64,000 bases of DNA from Homalodisca vitripennis (taxonomy: Eukaryota; Arthropoda; Insecta; Hemiptera; Cicadellidae), in contig NC_060211.1 of the NCBI RefSeq assembly GCF_021130785.1, positions 23,111,001-23,175,000 of the forward strand. The letters are read 5' to 3'. The notes below the pieces were generated by a model that saw only the letters and a program-made list of their open reading frames with translations, did no database searches and had not been told where the DNA came from. Below, in pieces: positions 23,781 through 36,119 of the stretch (its first letter is position 1; each line of letters begins with the position of its first letter). The position numbers were made by a program, and so were the translations under genes.

Positions 23781-25082
23781 TCTATATATATAAAAGAAAG
23801 TCGTGTTAGTTACACTATTTATAAGTCAAGAACGGCTGATCCGATTTGGCTGAAAATTGGTAGGGAGGTAGCTAAGAACTGGGAGAAACACATAGGATAC
23901 TTTTTATCCCGTTCCCGATTCAGGATTCCGCCCCACTGGTCTCTAAAAGTTACGAAAATACCCGTAAGAAATGCATTGCAGCAAACATATGTTATTAAGT
24001 GAAAGAGCCTGTTCAAATTTAATCAGCTGTTCTTTGTAAACATATATAATGCGACAAAAGAAATATATGTTTATATCATTTAATTACGATTTTAAATTTC
24101 TTTACACTTATAGTTTGAAAGCATAAAGTAAGCTTAAGAGAAAGCAAATTTTGTTTCAACTGTTTCTGCAATCACTGTTAAACATAGACTTTACTATCCA
24201 GATAATACAATTCAAATTTGACGTAAAAGTTCACCTTTAACTGCAATATTTATCTAATATAAACCATGCTCGTGCTTGAACAGAAGAGCAATGCAGATAT
24301 CAAAATTACTATCTTACGTTGGCTACAAATATAAAGAATGTTATAAAACCAACCTTAGTTGTTTTTTTTTTTTTTTTTGACAGAAGTATGGTTCTCAAAA
24401 CTCCGTGTGTACATATTCTCTCAATCGAGACAACAAAGCAAGCTCAATCATGGCATCGGAGATATAACTAATTTGATCCAGAAGTGATAAACGCGCAAAG
24501 CCTAAAATAAAAACCATACGCAATTTCGCTTAACATCTGAAGCTCATAATCATTAAACTGTAATAATATGTACCTAAAATATGCCTATTTTCGTTTCAAA
24601 ATTACATTGAGCACCATCATTTATTACATTGTATGTGCGCTAATGAATTCTGACTTTTTGACTCCTGTCCACGATGGTCTAATATAGTTCAATTGTATAC
24701 AAAAATCTCCATGATATTGGAGAAAAATTCCAGTTATTTCACAGGTGCATATTGAGACTGTTTAAAAATTTAAATCTTAAATAGATCATGAGCTTGGAGT
24801 ATCTTTCAGTGACTATCATTTATCTCAGAAGGGTAATAACGACGTTCAAAAGAAATATGCCTCCTATGTCCCAATTTTTCTGTTGGAAATCGTGTGCGAA
24901 GCCGTGGGTATTTGGTTGTAATTGGTATTTTATTGAAAATGAAGAGTTTTCGTTATAAAATACTACGAATTTATTGACAAACTAGCTGTTACCCGCAGCC
25001 AATCGCGCATAATTGCTTTTACTAAGTAATATAAGGACTTCGGTTCTTAAGATTTGCGTGCGAAGCCGTGGGTAACAGCTAG
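23781..25082 (+). mobile_element. Helitron-like element, 1.3 kb, TC...CTAG ends
   Basis: Starts TCTATATATATAAAAG after an A and ends AACAGCTAG before a T, preceded by the GCGAAGCCGTGGG hairpin-like string. TC and CTAG ends with A/T flanks fit non-autonomous Helitrons. Near the 3' end, 24893 has another GCGAAGCCGTGGG and 24982 has the inverse (CTAGCTGTTACCCGCAGCC), so the tail is rearranged. A poly-T run sits at 24361-24378. Confidence 0.72.
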
Positions 25083-26522
25083 TATTAAATAAAACACAAC
25101 TTACAATACTAATTATCATCACACGTGTGTATTTAACACACATCGAATATTTTTATTGCATATATTTAACTTTACATTGTATTTTTTTTTATATTTACCC
25201 GTCTTTAAACCACAGCACTACACTAAAATTGAGAGAGAATAACAGATTCGTCTATTAAGCCTTTAGCATTTTTTGAGTAAGCATTGAAGTTATCATTCAT
25301 CATTATTAACCAAATATTTTTCAATATAGGATAGACTTTTGTAATTTCAATGAATATTACATTCTAATTAAACAGATAATACAAATGGTGTATTTGTTTT
25401 TGACCCGCCCGACGCAATGAAATATACCGTTGACTTTTAAAAGGCGGTATTGTTGCGATAGAATTCCAGAAATTCATAGATTCTTCCAGTTTACGAAATT
25501 ATATTTTGGGTCACACGCAAGACTGGCATATATTTTCCCATGTTCCGAATGATGTATTTGACCCCTTGAAACAATGAATTTTATAAGAACTGCCTGCTTA
25601 GTTTAAGGTATTAAATATTGTACAAATTTTTTAGGTGTTATATAATATTAACTTAAGAGGTCTTGACATAATATTGTTTACAATTATTGTGTCTGTTTTC
25701 TACAACGAATAAAAAAATATACTCCACAAATAATATATTTTTAATGTAAAACTACTACATCAGAAATTTAAACACAAGCAAATATTCTGGAATAGCCGTT
25801 TGTGATTTTATTTTCCAGACCTCTTTGTAAAACACCTTTTTGGATTGAAAGTCAGATTAACTGTTAATTTCGAACCATTTTACTATACCGTGTGTACTAA
25901 TAATGTTTTTCAGCAATATGAGTCAACATAGACCTCGCAGAAATGAAATGTACATTGGAAAATTGTATAATAATTTACTAGTGATAATAAATCAACGTTT
26001 ATCCAATTCTCCAACAATCTTCACAAAAATTGTGTTTAAAGTTTTACGTGGTTACTATCTTTTGACTTACCGAACTTCTCAGGCAGACTGAAGGAGCGAT
26101 AATCAGTATTGCATGATAATCAGCGATATTAACAATCAGTATTCTTTTCCAGTTAAAACCAATAATAAATTTTACTACTAGTTTAATTAGTACTGGTAAG
26201 TTCATGGTTCATTACTACATGGTTCCAGATGGTTTTAACACTTATAAATAGGTTTTCATTAAGGCTTCGACGAAAAAGTGTCATAGGACATATCGTAATA
26301 TCACACAATCTACTATTTTTTAAGACTTTTTCGTTTGTAAGGGAAAATTTGAACAAATCCTTCAAGATTTACCGGGAAACTTAATTAATTCGACAGTTAC
26401 TAATTTTAAAACCCTATAGTTCAAGATTGCTTACGGATATGTTTTGAAAAAATTTATGTTTTTAGACCATATTTCCTAAAACCAATAACATTAATAATTA
26501 AAATGGTTATTTTAACACTTAC
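25083..26522. other. Intron E23-E24, distal part, nothing recognised
   Basis: AT-rich without repeats or exons that I can support. Confidence 0.5.
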
Positions 26523-26567
26523 TTCTGGTGGACACGGAGAAGGCGGCCTTGCTTGTACAGGAGATGC
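26523..26567 (-). CDS. Exon E23: RPPSPCPPE exon
   Basis: Fifteen codons, ASPVQARPPSPCPPE, between TTTCAG and GTAAGTGTT. Combines the RPPSP and CPP elements seen in E22. Symmetrical phase 0. Confidence 0.85.
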
Positions 26568-27081
26568 CTGAAACAAAAATAGATTTACGTAATGTTTTAT
26601 TGTAAATGTTCAGAAGTATTTACAATTGGTTTTGTTTGTGTGCGTGTTTGGGTGTTATTGGTTATTGGTTAAGTGTGATTAAAATAGATATCAATGTACT
26701 AAGTACTGATTCATGGTCAAAAGTTATTTAAAATAAAATATTATTTCGAAACACTAATACCCAAGAGTTTGAAAAATCTTAAACCTAAGTTAAGGATTGA
26801 AGTTTGAGAAGTTAAGTTTAAGAGTTTGAAAAAATCATAAATTTTTTTGATTTATCTTGTTTGGACAATGAATAGCTTGGAGTGAGATCGGTTATGACAG
26901 AAACTAATGTTACACGCCTGTTGTAGAAACTGCTCAAGCTGGGAATCTAGGCCCTTGGTTACTCAGTTCTAATTCAAATTCCACTGTGTTTCCGAGAATT
27001 TAGTCAATCATTCCTGAAGGTCTCCAGTTTCTGTGTATGTGCAAAACACATTGCTATATTCGAACACTGTAAAGAACCCAC

Positions 27082-27225
27082 CCGACGTGGAGATGGCGGA
27101 CGCTGAGGTGATGGTGGGCGTTGAGTTGGTGGACATGGTGGTGCCTGCGCTTGTGGTGATGGCGGTCGTTGAGTTGGTGGACATGGTGGAGCCTGCGCTT
27201 GTGCTTGGGGAAGCTCATCATCAGG
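27082..27225 (-). CDS. Exon E22: longest exon, duplicated QAQAPPCPP unit
   Basis: 48 codons beginning PDDELPQAQ. It holds two copies of the 16-residue unit QAQAPPCPPTQRPPSP, then a partial third (QRPPSP) and RR. Acceptor TGTCCACAG, donor GTGGGTTCT. The unit is 48 nt, so expansion keeps the frame. The junction after CPP (TQRPPSP) is like an SPPR exon, suggesting that CPP and SPPR exons were fused here or that this is the ancestral combined form. Confidence 0.88.
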
Positions 27226-28885
27226 CTGTGGACAGATAGTACATTGGGTTTTAGTACACAGTCAGGGGTATAACAACAATAAGATCGTGTACAAAGACGT
27301 ATAGAAACCTTAGCATGTGGTAGAGGCTAACGCATCTCCAAAGCAGGTTAATATTTGACTACATTATTACTTAAAACGTGGTTAATTACCAGTAGTGAAA
27401 TTAAAAATTGCTTTTACTATAACAGTTTTTCAAAATTAATTAACTCATTTGACTTGAAAATGTAAGCTATAATAAGTTTCGTTACAGGAATAAAACGTAG
27501 TGTATGTAAGATAATAATTATCTTTAATCCAATACGATGTGAAAAACAACTCAAAGACTAGTATTATAAGCATCATTTTCTCTTTCCAGATTCAGATTTT
27601 CAAAATATGAATATTTGTTGCCTATTGCACTTTTAGGTTTGGTAGAGTGTTGGCTATTTTCAATTTGGTACCTTACTAGAGCGTATAACAAACAAATCTA
27701 TTCCAAAAAGTAACTAGACCGAGGTACCGAAGAGATTGCACATTACGGGAATGGCTGGGCCAATTCTGCTAAATCTATTTTTAAATATTTTTTGAAATCC
27801 CAGGAAGTTTTATATTAAAAGAAAGATTAGAAAATTTACCTGGAATATTTTGGAATCCTGGGCAAAATTGGTAGTTATGTTTTGTAACCCAAATTTAATT
27901 GGCACTGTTAACACATTCATCTGAACAGCAAATTATGTGAACATTTTGTTCATAATTAATGGTACACATACAGCACAGTTCGGTAGTGTAATGGAGATAG
28001 CAAATACAAAGTTAAATCTAACTTTTACTCCGGATTGCACCAATTTAAAATACTAACGCATTGTAAATATTATTTAAACACTATCACAAAACCAAAATTA
28101 ATTAACAAAGCTGTGAATGTTTTCACATACGGTACTCCAAACTGGTAGGCTCCTTAACATTTTTATACAGCAAAGTAACAGTGGCTTAAGGAAAAGCAGA
28201 GAAATTAACACTAACAAGCATCAAAGATCCGTTCTTTCCCAGACTACAGTCCGAAAAACAACAGGATCTCTGAACAACATGCAAAACCTTATACACAATT
28301 ATTTTGGAATGTTGCATGAACGTTGCATGAATGTTGCATGAAGGATTTCCTCCTTACACCAGAAGTAAATACGAAGTAGGTAGGCATTCGATAATCAATT
28401 TAATATAATATACAAGTACTTCATACAAGATTTTAATCGCTTTCACTTGTATTTATTTATTTTGAGCTGTAAAATGAGGTGTCTCAATGCACAGGTTTTT
28501 AGATTAGAATATTCGGTCATATGTTTGACAAAACCCACTGTTACAACTTTTTATCTTTAGATTACCTAAAATCATTATACAGTAAAGTAGTAAGTGATTC
28601 AAATTAATTGTTTTTACCAAACACGTGGTTTCGAATATTCTTAAAAAACCAGCTTCCTTATGGTGATAACGATTTAAAAATTTTGGAATAGTGAAGTTAT
28701 GGATTTTGCGTAAAGGTTTTGCATTTATATACGTTTATTTCATTTCCGAAGATGATCATAGAGACTCCCAGCGAAGGAAGCATGGTTAAGTGTGTCAATG
28801 TTTTTTTTTATAAAAACTACAATTTATAACTTTTCAAATCAAACTAATGTAATAATGAAAACTGTGATGGAATTTTCCAACTCAC
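27226..28885. other. Intron E21-E22, nothing recognised
   Basis: No exon or repeat. A short triple of ATGTTGCATGAA-like strings occurs at 28309-28340. Confidence 0.5.
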
Positions 28886-28960
28886 TATTGAATAAGTGTT
28901 GAAATCATCACGGATTGGTCTACGGCGTTGAGGTCTGTTTTTCATCTTCTCTTGGTCTTT
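28886..28960 (-). CDS. Exon E21: RDDFN-type exon
   Basis: 25 codons beginning KDQEKMKNRPQRRRPI and ending RDDFNTYSI. Acceptor TTGTTTCAG, donor GTGAGTTGG. Paralogue of E20 with a strongly basic first half. Open only in this phase among neighbouring stops. Confidence 0.85.
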
Positions 28961-30110
28961 CTGAAACAACAAAATATAGCATGTCTGTAATAAGAATTTA
29001 TAGTTTGGAAATAATTTAGTTTTATTCATTTTTGAACAATTCCCGAATACGCTGGTTGCTTATTAAACCTCAACTATTACAGTCCGTTTGCTTCCTTAGT
29101 TGCATTTTTGCATCATTTGCTAAACAAGGTGAGAGTAGCTCATTTTATTAGGTAGGCTACATGTTTGGCTACTTTTTGTTAAAACACGTAAAGATTTTCG
29201 CTTTAATTTATCCATTCTGAAACTCTCATCTTGCCATCATGGTTAATCTTAATACCATTGTAAAAATGTTTCTAACGCTCAGCCAAATCCCATTAAGTAT
29301 CACGCACCAACATTTAACTGCTTATCTGGAAATCTATCTTCATGCACTACTTTAAGTCTATCTAGGTTAAATCCTTCTTGAGATACCGTGTGAACGGTCA
29401 GACAGGCAGAAACGTTTTACCAGCCCCTTAAATCATAAGCTTCGCTAACGCTCAGCCAATAATAACTTGAATACCTATTGAACCATTAGTGGCAGTTTAA
29501 CTAATAAACTTTGCTCTTCCGGCAAGTTCTCGCAATGTTGAGCAGTTTTATATAACTTCCGTCATCCTAGTTTCCGAAATCGTGTTCTTTTGGAAGATGA
29601 GACGATAAAATTTAAAAGATAGCAGCACACTAAATTAGTAATTATTTTTTATTAACACATACTTGTGCATTACATAATGTACAAAAATAATATTTTTCAC
29701 TTTGAAGTCACAACATGTTTCCTAAATGTTCTACAACTTTGGCAGCCATAATCTTTCTAGGTAAATTAGTTTATTATTGTAATCATTTTAAACTAATCTT
29801 TAAAGAAATTTAAAATTTTAAGACTTTTTTTATCTTATTAGGTTTCCAGTTTCCTATCATATGTTACAAATGTACCAAAGTAAATTGTTTTCTCAAAGTA
29901 AATTGCTAGTTTTTAGCCTACTACGTAGGATAAAAATTTTAGAATAAAGATTTACTGTTTCTGTACTTAGTACAAAAAACCTAGGCTAAGCACGTCGGCA
30001 GGGTATAATTTACTTCGTTTTTATTCAAACAACTTTAATTCCACCTTCAATTTTGTTCAAAAAAAGGCTCATTATAATTTTCCCTTACTAATTGTTCCTG
30101 TTTAGCTTAC
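28961..30110. other. Intron E20-E21
   Basis: AT-rich. TCGCTAACGCTCAGCCAAT-like strings at 29273 and 29443 (also near 6709 and 5428) suggest a dispersed repeat, too short to define. Confidence 0.4.
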
Positions 30111-30188
30111 AAGGGCTTGGAACTGGTTAAAGTCATCACGAGCAGCAGGTTTGCGGCGACCTCCTGTACCGATTGGATCCACTTCACG
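30111..30188 (-). CDS. Exon E20: RDDFN-type exon
   Basis: 26 codons beginning REVDPIGTGGRRKPAA and ending RDDFNQFQAL. Acceptor ATTTTCAG, donor GTAAGCTAA. Shares the R-R-x-P-x-x-R-D-D-F-N core with E21, so these neighbouring exons are duplicates. More complex in sequence than the proline exons; possibly a helical or binding segment. Confidence 0.86.
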
Positions 30189-30529
30189 CTGAAAATCACA
30201 AATACACATAAAATTAACAACATAACTGCTCATATTAGTTCATTCATGACTAACATTACGTAGTAAGAGGTATATTTATAATAAAAGAAAACATTGCTTG
30301 TCAATTCGCAAAATGAACGGCTCCAATCAATTCGTTTATAGTAGTATGAAATTTAAAGATGTTCTCAAAATATTGCTCAAGCATGCCAGGTTATATAACC
30401 CTGTTTTCAACAAAACATATTCTTAAATCAATAATAAAACAGATGAATTTGTTTAATTATCCATTTTAGTTCTGTGTATGAAATATTAATTCAAAAATCT
30501 TAACCCAAAAGTATTGATTTCATCAATTT

Positions 30530-30885
30530 TACACTAGAAGGATTAGTTTGATCAATCTTACCTCGAAAGGACGAAAGGATTAGTATCATCAATCTAACTG
30601 AAAGCATAAGGTTCATCAATCTTACCTCGAAAGGATTGGTTTAATCAATCTGACCTCGAAATTATTGTTTTATCAACTAACCTCGAAAGGATTGGTTTCA
30701 TCAATCTGACCTCAAAATGATTGTTTTCACTAAATCTTACCTCGAAAGAATTGGTTTCATCAAGCTTACCTCGAATGGATTGGTTTCATCAATTTCACCT
30801 CGAAAGGATTGGTTTCATCAATCTGACCTCAAAAGGATTGGTTTCATTAACCTTACCTTGAAATGATTGTTTTCATCAATCTTAC
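30530..30885 (-). repeat. 29-bp minisatellite made from the E19 splice donor
   Basis: About twelve units read on the minus strand as AATCCTTTCGAGGTAAGATT plus GATGAAACC. The first 12 nt equal the last four codons of E19 (NPFE) and the rest is the donor and first intron bases. Several units keep GAGGTAAG; others read GAGGTCAG, GAGGTTAG or AAGGTAAG. The array starts exactly at the E19 donor. Confidence 0.93.
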
Positions 30886-30960
30886 CTCGAAAGGATTGGA
30901 GTCAACTTGGCGTCTAGCTTGATCTCTCCGTCGGGCTCCAAGCTGCAAATCTGGACCTAG
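30886..30960 (-). CDS. Exon E19: basic exon ending in SNPFE
   Basis: 25 codons beginning LGPDLQLGARRRDQ and ending ARRQVDSNPFE. Acceptor ACCAAACAG, donor GAG|GTAAGATTG. A second in-frame acceptor (ATTTGCAG) would start the exon at LGARRRDQ (end 30942, 57 nt). Its last 12 nt plus the donor form the repeat unit of the minisatellite that follows at 30530-30885, which offers many alternative donor-like sites. Confidence 0.82.
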
Positions 30961-31445
30961 CTGTTTGGTAAAACAACGGAATACTTGTGTCAGTAATATG
31001 CAACGAAAATCTCTAAGGCGAAACAATATTAAGTTACGTAAATATTTGTTATTTAAATAACGCGTTATCTCAAATTTTTCTTCATTAAAATAACTAATTT
31101 CAAATGTCTAAATAGTTTTAATTTCATATTTATACCACAAAAGGATTGTGGTACTGACTAATATATATTTTTATAAGACTTGTGTAGCATTTATTGTAAT
31201 TAAAATTAAGTATACAAGTATTAAGTATAAAATACTGTTTTATCTATTTAATGAGCCTGAAGTATTACATTTTAATATCACTTATCTTCTTCATTAGGAT
31301 TACCGTAGGTTTAATTTTTTATGGATATTATATACTTTGCATATTGGTACAAAACAACACGTACACAAACAACATCATTAAAAGTTGTTGTAAAAGTAAC
31401 TTAACAGGTGGATTCCAGTGAATTACGAGTTCACAGAGTACGTAC

Positions 31446-31514
31446 ATCTGGACCACCTCCCAAGGAGATGCTGGACTGCATCATCGCCTGTCTCCCACGG
31501 GACACCTGACTCAC
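31446..31514 (-). CDS. Exon E18: RGRQ-type module
   Basis: 23 codons beginning VSQVS, with core RGRQAMMQSSI and ending SLGGGPD. Acceptor TTGTTATAG, donor GTACGTACT. Closely related to E27. The exon starts GTGAGT, so the junction AG|GTGAGT looks like a recursive (ratchet) splice point: joining to it would rebuild a donor and allow the exon to be skipped in a second step. Confidence 0.88.
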
Positions 31515-34023
31515 CTATAACAATTTATATTTTGTTAAGCGACACTCTGCAAATATTGGTAAATCCTTGTATATAAAATAACTATAACAACTTAATCGTT
31601 TAAAAAAACTGTCAATAACTCATACAGTCACAATACCACTATGAACTATATTGTCAATCTATGTACACACAAGTTTTATTTAAACTGACACAGTAAAAAT
31701 TATTAACACGATTCCAACCATTACGATCTTTACCATTAAAATTACGATCTTTACCATAAAAGTATTACCATTGATTCCGTCACTTAACAGTTACACTTCT
31801 GAGGCTCGACTCACTCGCTGTGACGCAACAACTTCTTATATGGTTATTGACGCTTCGAGATAATTCAAATTCGGAAACTTACTAAACAGTGGTGAAGGGT
31901 CACAGTGCCCACCCACCGCTCGTGTAGGAAGAGAGGGGACAAGATTAAAGAAACTGACCCAACCTACTGAGCGCTCTCTCCAATAGCGCTATTAATCAAG
32001 CATATTCAATCACATTCTCTTGTATCGGAGGTTGACCTGTTCATCTGGAACATTCTTGTAACAATACAAAAGCCATCGCATGATGTTACTGATCGACTTT
32101 TAAAGCTGTCATCGTGCAATATCGTGTATTTTTAGTTACATTTCAATTTGGTATTTATTAATCTTCAAAATATCATTAGGAATTCGCTGCTAAGAAAGAT
32201 ATTGCATATACAGATTAAATAATTATAGTAATATAATTAATTAGTAATAAATTAATAAGGAATAACTGTAATGTCATACGTTGGAGATTTTTTATTCTAA
32301 AAATAACGAATTCTGACTAACATGAAGTATAGTACAATTTTTAAATATTTTTACTAAACTTAAATAAAAACTTAGGTATAAAATTCAAAGTAATAAGTTG
32401 AACATGTTCAATAGTCCTTGGTTTATAAACTAAGTGCAAACCTAACATTTACATAGTGAAACCCTTCTTTAACTATGCATAAAGTTAATTCTGTAAATAT
32501 TTCATAAAAATTATCAAAAGAACCCCAATTTACAATTTCACATCAAACTATTGACCAATACGAGTCGTATGGTTGTATTATTTTGCTCTCCAAGCTATAG
32601 AATCGGCCAACGGAATATGTACATGACACAAATTTCTGCTAGGGAGAAGACTATTCTTTCCTGTGACAATTATATATGTAAAATGTCTTTTGCTCAAACG
32701 TATGCATCTCCCTTTTGAGGTGCCTCTGTACCAGACAAACTTCAGGAGGCATCTGCACCCATCGGGAAAACAGTTTAAAGTTTAAAAGAATTGTTGCAAA
32801 GTGAGAAGGTTCACAAAATTACGAATATTGCTAGAGACATAAGAAATTATTTTAAAAAGATAACAGTCACATACAGCAATGTAAAGTATTGATTTTTGCA
32901 GTGCTATGTCTCTTGATAAAAAGACAACAAAGGAAACATCTATAAACAGTAAATAAAAACTAAGAATACAACAACATAAAGGAATGTGTTACACATCAAT
33001 AATTTAAAGTTAAGAAAATTATTTTTTTAAGAAATCATCGTCGCTAACTGGGATGACGCGCACTCTACGACAAATATTACTTAATTAATTCTTTTTTAAC
33101 TATTTTAAACCGAAAGAAATCAGAGAATGCAGAAAAATTATTGTTCTAGGGAGCAATGAGTATAATCCTAACTTAATTATTATGCATGTATTAATTTTGA
33201 TTGTAACAATAAAAATAAAAATTTATGTTTCCAAAAACAATAAAAGGGAGAGGTAAAGAGTAATTCAAAAACGTAACCTTCAATGAATCGAAGTTGTCTG
33301 ACAAAATATTCCGTTGTCAGTATAATTGATTTTTTTATTAACACGTGTACTACAGCAGACACCATAGTGCTCTATTGTATAGATCGCACAATATAGAGAT
33401 ACAATGATTCTATAAATAAATCAAAACTATAAAAAGTGATTAAAATCTATTCCATCAAAATTTTTCCATTTCCATATTCTACTTTGCACGTGACCGAAAC
33501 AGATGTATATTTAAACAAGAAACCCATGTAACTGAAACAAAGTTAATCATTTAAGGTTGTTACTCAGATCACTTACCGAACTTGGTATATAGCAATATAT
33601 CGTCGGCTAGAACGTGAGAGGTCTAAAACTCAAAATCTTCCTCAGATACAACTAATAAGTACCAAATTAATGCTTCGCCGGACAAAAATAATGAAAAATT
33701 TAAAAACCTCTATAAACAATAAATAACCTTTGACGTACTACCTTTGAAATGTCGAATGTAGTGAAATTTAAGTTTAATGAGAAGGCGTATCTTTTACGCG
33801 GCACAATTTGTAGTTAGACATTGTTTTTTCATCGGCTTCCAGAACTTCATGCTGATTGAGAGTAGCGATACAAAATACTATTTAGCATAGCTATAGGCGT
33901 TTTAGAGACTCTATTTAGTTTATACTCATGTATTGTTAAAACAGAACAGTAATTGCTACTGGTCACTAACAAGAGAACTCATTTTAATGTGGTAATTATA
34001 GAGCTGAGAAGGTTTCTACTCAC
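31515..34023. other. Intron E17-E18
   Basis: Mostly AT-rich. A GC-richer patch at 31798-31990 contains CAGTGGTGAAGGG (31885), which resembles an hAT-type end; no partner found. Nothing else recognised. Confidence 0.4.
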
Positions 34024-34059
34024 CGGAGGACAAACCTGTGGTGGCGACCGCGCTGTTTT
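34024..34059 (-). CDS. Exon E17: RSPPQVCPP exon
   Basis: Twelve codons, KTARSPPQVCPP, between TTTTACAG and GTGAGTAGA. Same length and layout as E16 and E26. It directly precedes E18 in transcript order, just as E26 precedes E27, so the CPP + RGRQ pair looks like a two-exon duplicated unit. Confidence 0.86.
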
Positions 34060-35308
34060 CTGTAAAACATAAAAAATTATTCCAATAATTTTTAAGCACG
34101 TAGGAATTTTACTACTTTATTTATTGCAATGCACCCTCTAAAGTTCCTTTCACTAAGAAGATGTACTATACGGAAATATTAAACTTGATAAAATATTACC
34201 TAGAGTAACAAATATAAAGATTAGTTATTTGTTTCCTTCACATAGTTTTCTTCCCACTGTTTCCCTAAACTCAATTTTTCTGTTGTGGGCAGCATATTTT
34301 CTGCAGTACGCATAAAATGTACATCTATAAACAATATGGGTTGCTAGCGCAAGTATTGGAGCGGTTCCCCAATGGGTTCCGCTTCTCGCGTTTTTGCCAC
34401 CACTGAACGACCACGCCCTGCCTGGTGTACTATTAAACTTTCTTTCTGATTCACGCTGTCTCTGGCGCAAATTTGTTTGTCGGAGGTTAAATGAAATGTT
34501 ATTCACAATGGGAAGCAAGCGAAGTTCATTGCTTATGTAAGGTTGTGAAATGACTTAAAAGTCGATGAACATGCAACATTAGCTAGTCAAGCTTTAGTAA
34601 ATCAAATAACGTCACTAAGATTGAACTATAAATGTGCTATTTGTCTCCTTATTTTGACAAAATAGCGTTTGAATTTCTCTGAATTTATATAAATTTATAT
34701 TACCGAATTGTGTGAATCAGGCATTTATGTACATAATGTTACTTCGGATGGTGCCTCTAAGAATATAACTGCAGTTAAAAATCTGTTGTAAACCCAATAT
34801 TTAATTTTTTAATTTGAGGGTAAACAGTTTAAATTTAAACGTCTGTGTCATTCTCGATGCTTGTCATATATATTTTACATCAGATAAATGACAACATATT
34901 GAATAACTAAATACGATACAGATAAAAAGGGTTAATGTTTGCTAGCAAACTTAGTGACAAACATATTTCTTATCACAATACCAAAATCAATGTGTAGCTT
35001 GCTGCACATAAGTGCCAGTGTCGCTGATGCAATTGAGTTTCCAATATCCACTCAGAACCCTAAATGTTTTGAAGCAAACCCCAATATCGGATTTATTAGA
35101 ATCATAGATATATTTTTCGACTTCTTTAATGGCAGAAACTCGTATGAGAATACCTAAAATAACGTTATAAGGAAATAGAATGAAACCCATAATAATGAAA
35201 GATTCTGCTACACCCCATATTTGTCATCTGTTTGTAAGATTCAATAATAATTAGGTAATAATACTAAAGCAAATAGTAGTAATGTTAAATTAGAAACACA
35301 TTGCTTAC
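34060..35308. other. Intron E16-E17
   Basis: A 97-codon minus frame at 34225-34518 lies in GC-richer DNA; TGCCACCACTG at 34394 could be the complement of an hAT-like end. No domain recognised, probably an element fragment. Confidence 0.35.
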
Positions 35309-35344
35309 CGGCGGACATACTGGTGGAGGCGACCGTGAAACTGC
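35309..35344 (-). CDS. Exon E16: SPPPVCPP exon
   Basis: Twelve codons, AVSRSPPPVCPP, between TTTTTCAG and GTAAGCAAT. Tandem paralogue of E17 (KTARSPPQVCPP) 1.25 kb away and related to E26, all 36 nt and all ending in VCPP. Confidence 0.86.
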
Positions 35345-36119
35345 CTGAAAAACGTTTAAAGCAATTACGGACTATGTTAGTTGCACAAACATATTAAATG
35401 GATACGGACAATGAAAAGATCTTGTACACAAAAACATTGTATGTAAATATGTAAGATTGGAGAATTTTAAGCAAAAAATATGAGTGGTTAAGTCCGTATA
35501 ACATTAGAATAATATTTTTCTAATTCCTAAAATACTATTAGACCCAATTTATTTTACATCTTCTACAAATTAACCCATTCTATACTGTAAAAAAGTAATG
35601 AATGCTTTGATGTGTGCATCTATATGTTTAAAATGTTTGAGATATAACAAAATTATACTTAAGAATTCATAAAATAAGTGATTCGCTTAGCTTCGACAAT
35701 AAGTATTTATTACTGCAGTATTACATTTTTTACTTCTTTTACGCTGTAATAGACTATTAATGTACACTTAGATAATGATTTCAACTACCGCTTGACGAAA
35801 TAAATTAGGCAATACGCCTAAGAACGCCGTAGAAGGTTTAAAATTGTCTTGAAATGTTTCAGGCACAATACCTTAATCTCTACCAGACAAGGTGGACACA
35901 GCTATTGCTAACAACTTAATGAATGAATGAAACTTAATGAACAACTAAACTACTGCCTTCATGAATGCTCAACTAAACTCCATTAATGTAACCATTAGCC
36001 ACACAATACGTCAAACTGTACACTGCTTTATCATCGTTGTACATTTACCATCCTATGACTAGTTAATATAGCTGTTGGTACCTATCATACGTTATTGACT
36101 CATTAAAGTACGAGTTAAA

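Noticed and set aside
27033..27239. 68-codon plus frame rich in V, M and E
   Set aside because: Antisense shadow of the GC-rich exon E22.
31798..31990. hAT element from CAGTGGTGAAGGG and the TGCCACCACTG at 34394
   Set aside because: The two ends are 2.5 kb apart with a coding exon's intron between them, no 8-bp duplication found, and only about 11 bp match.
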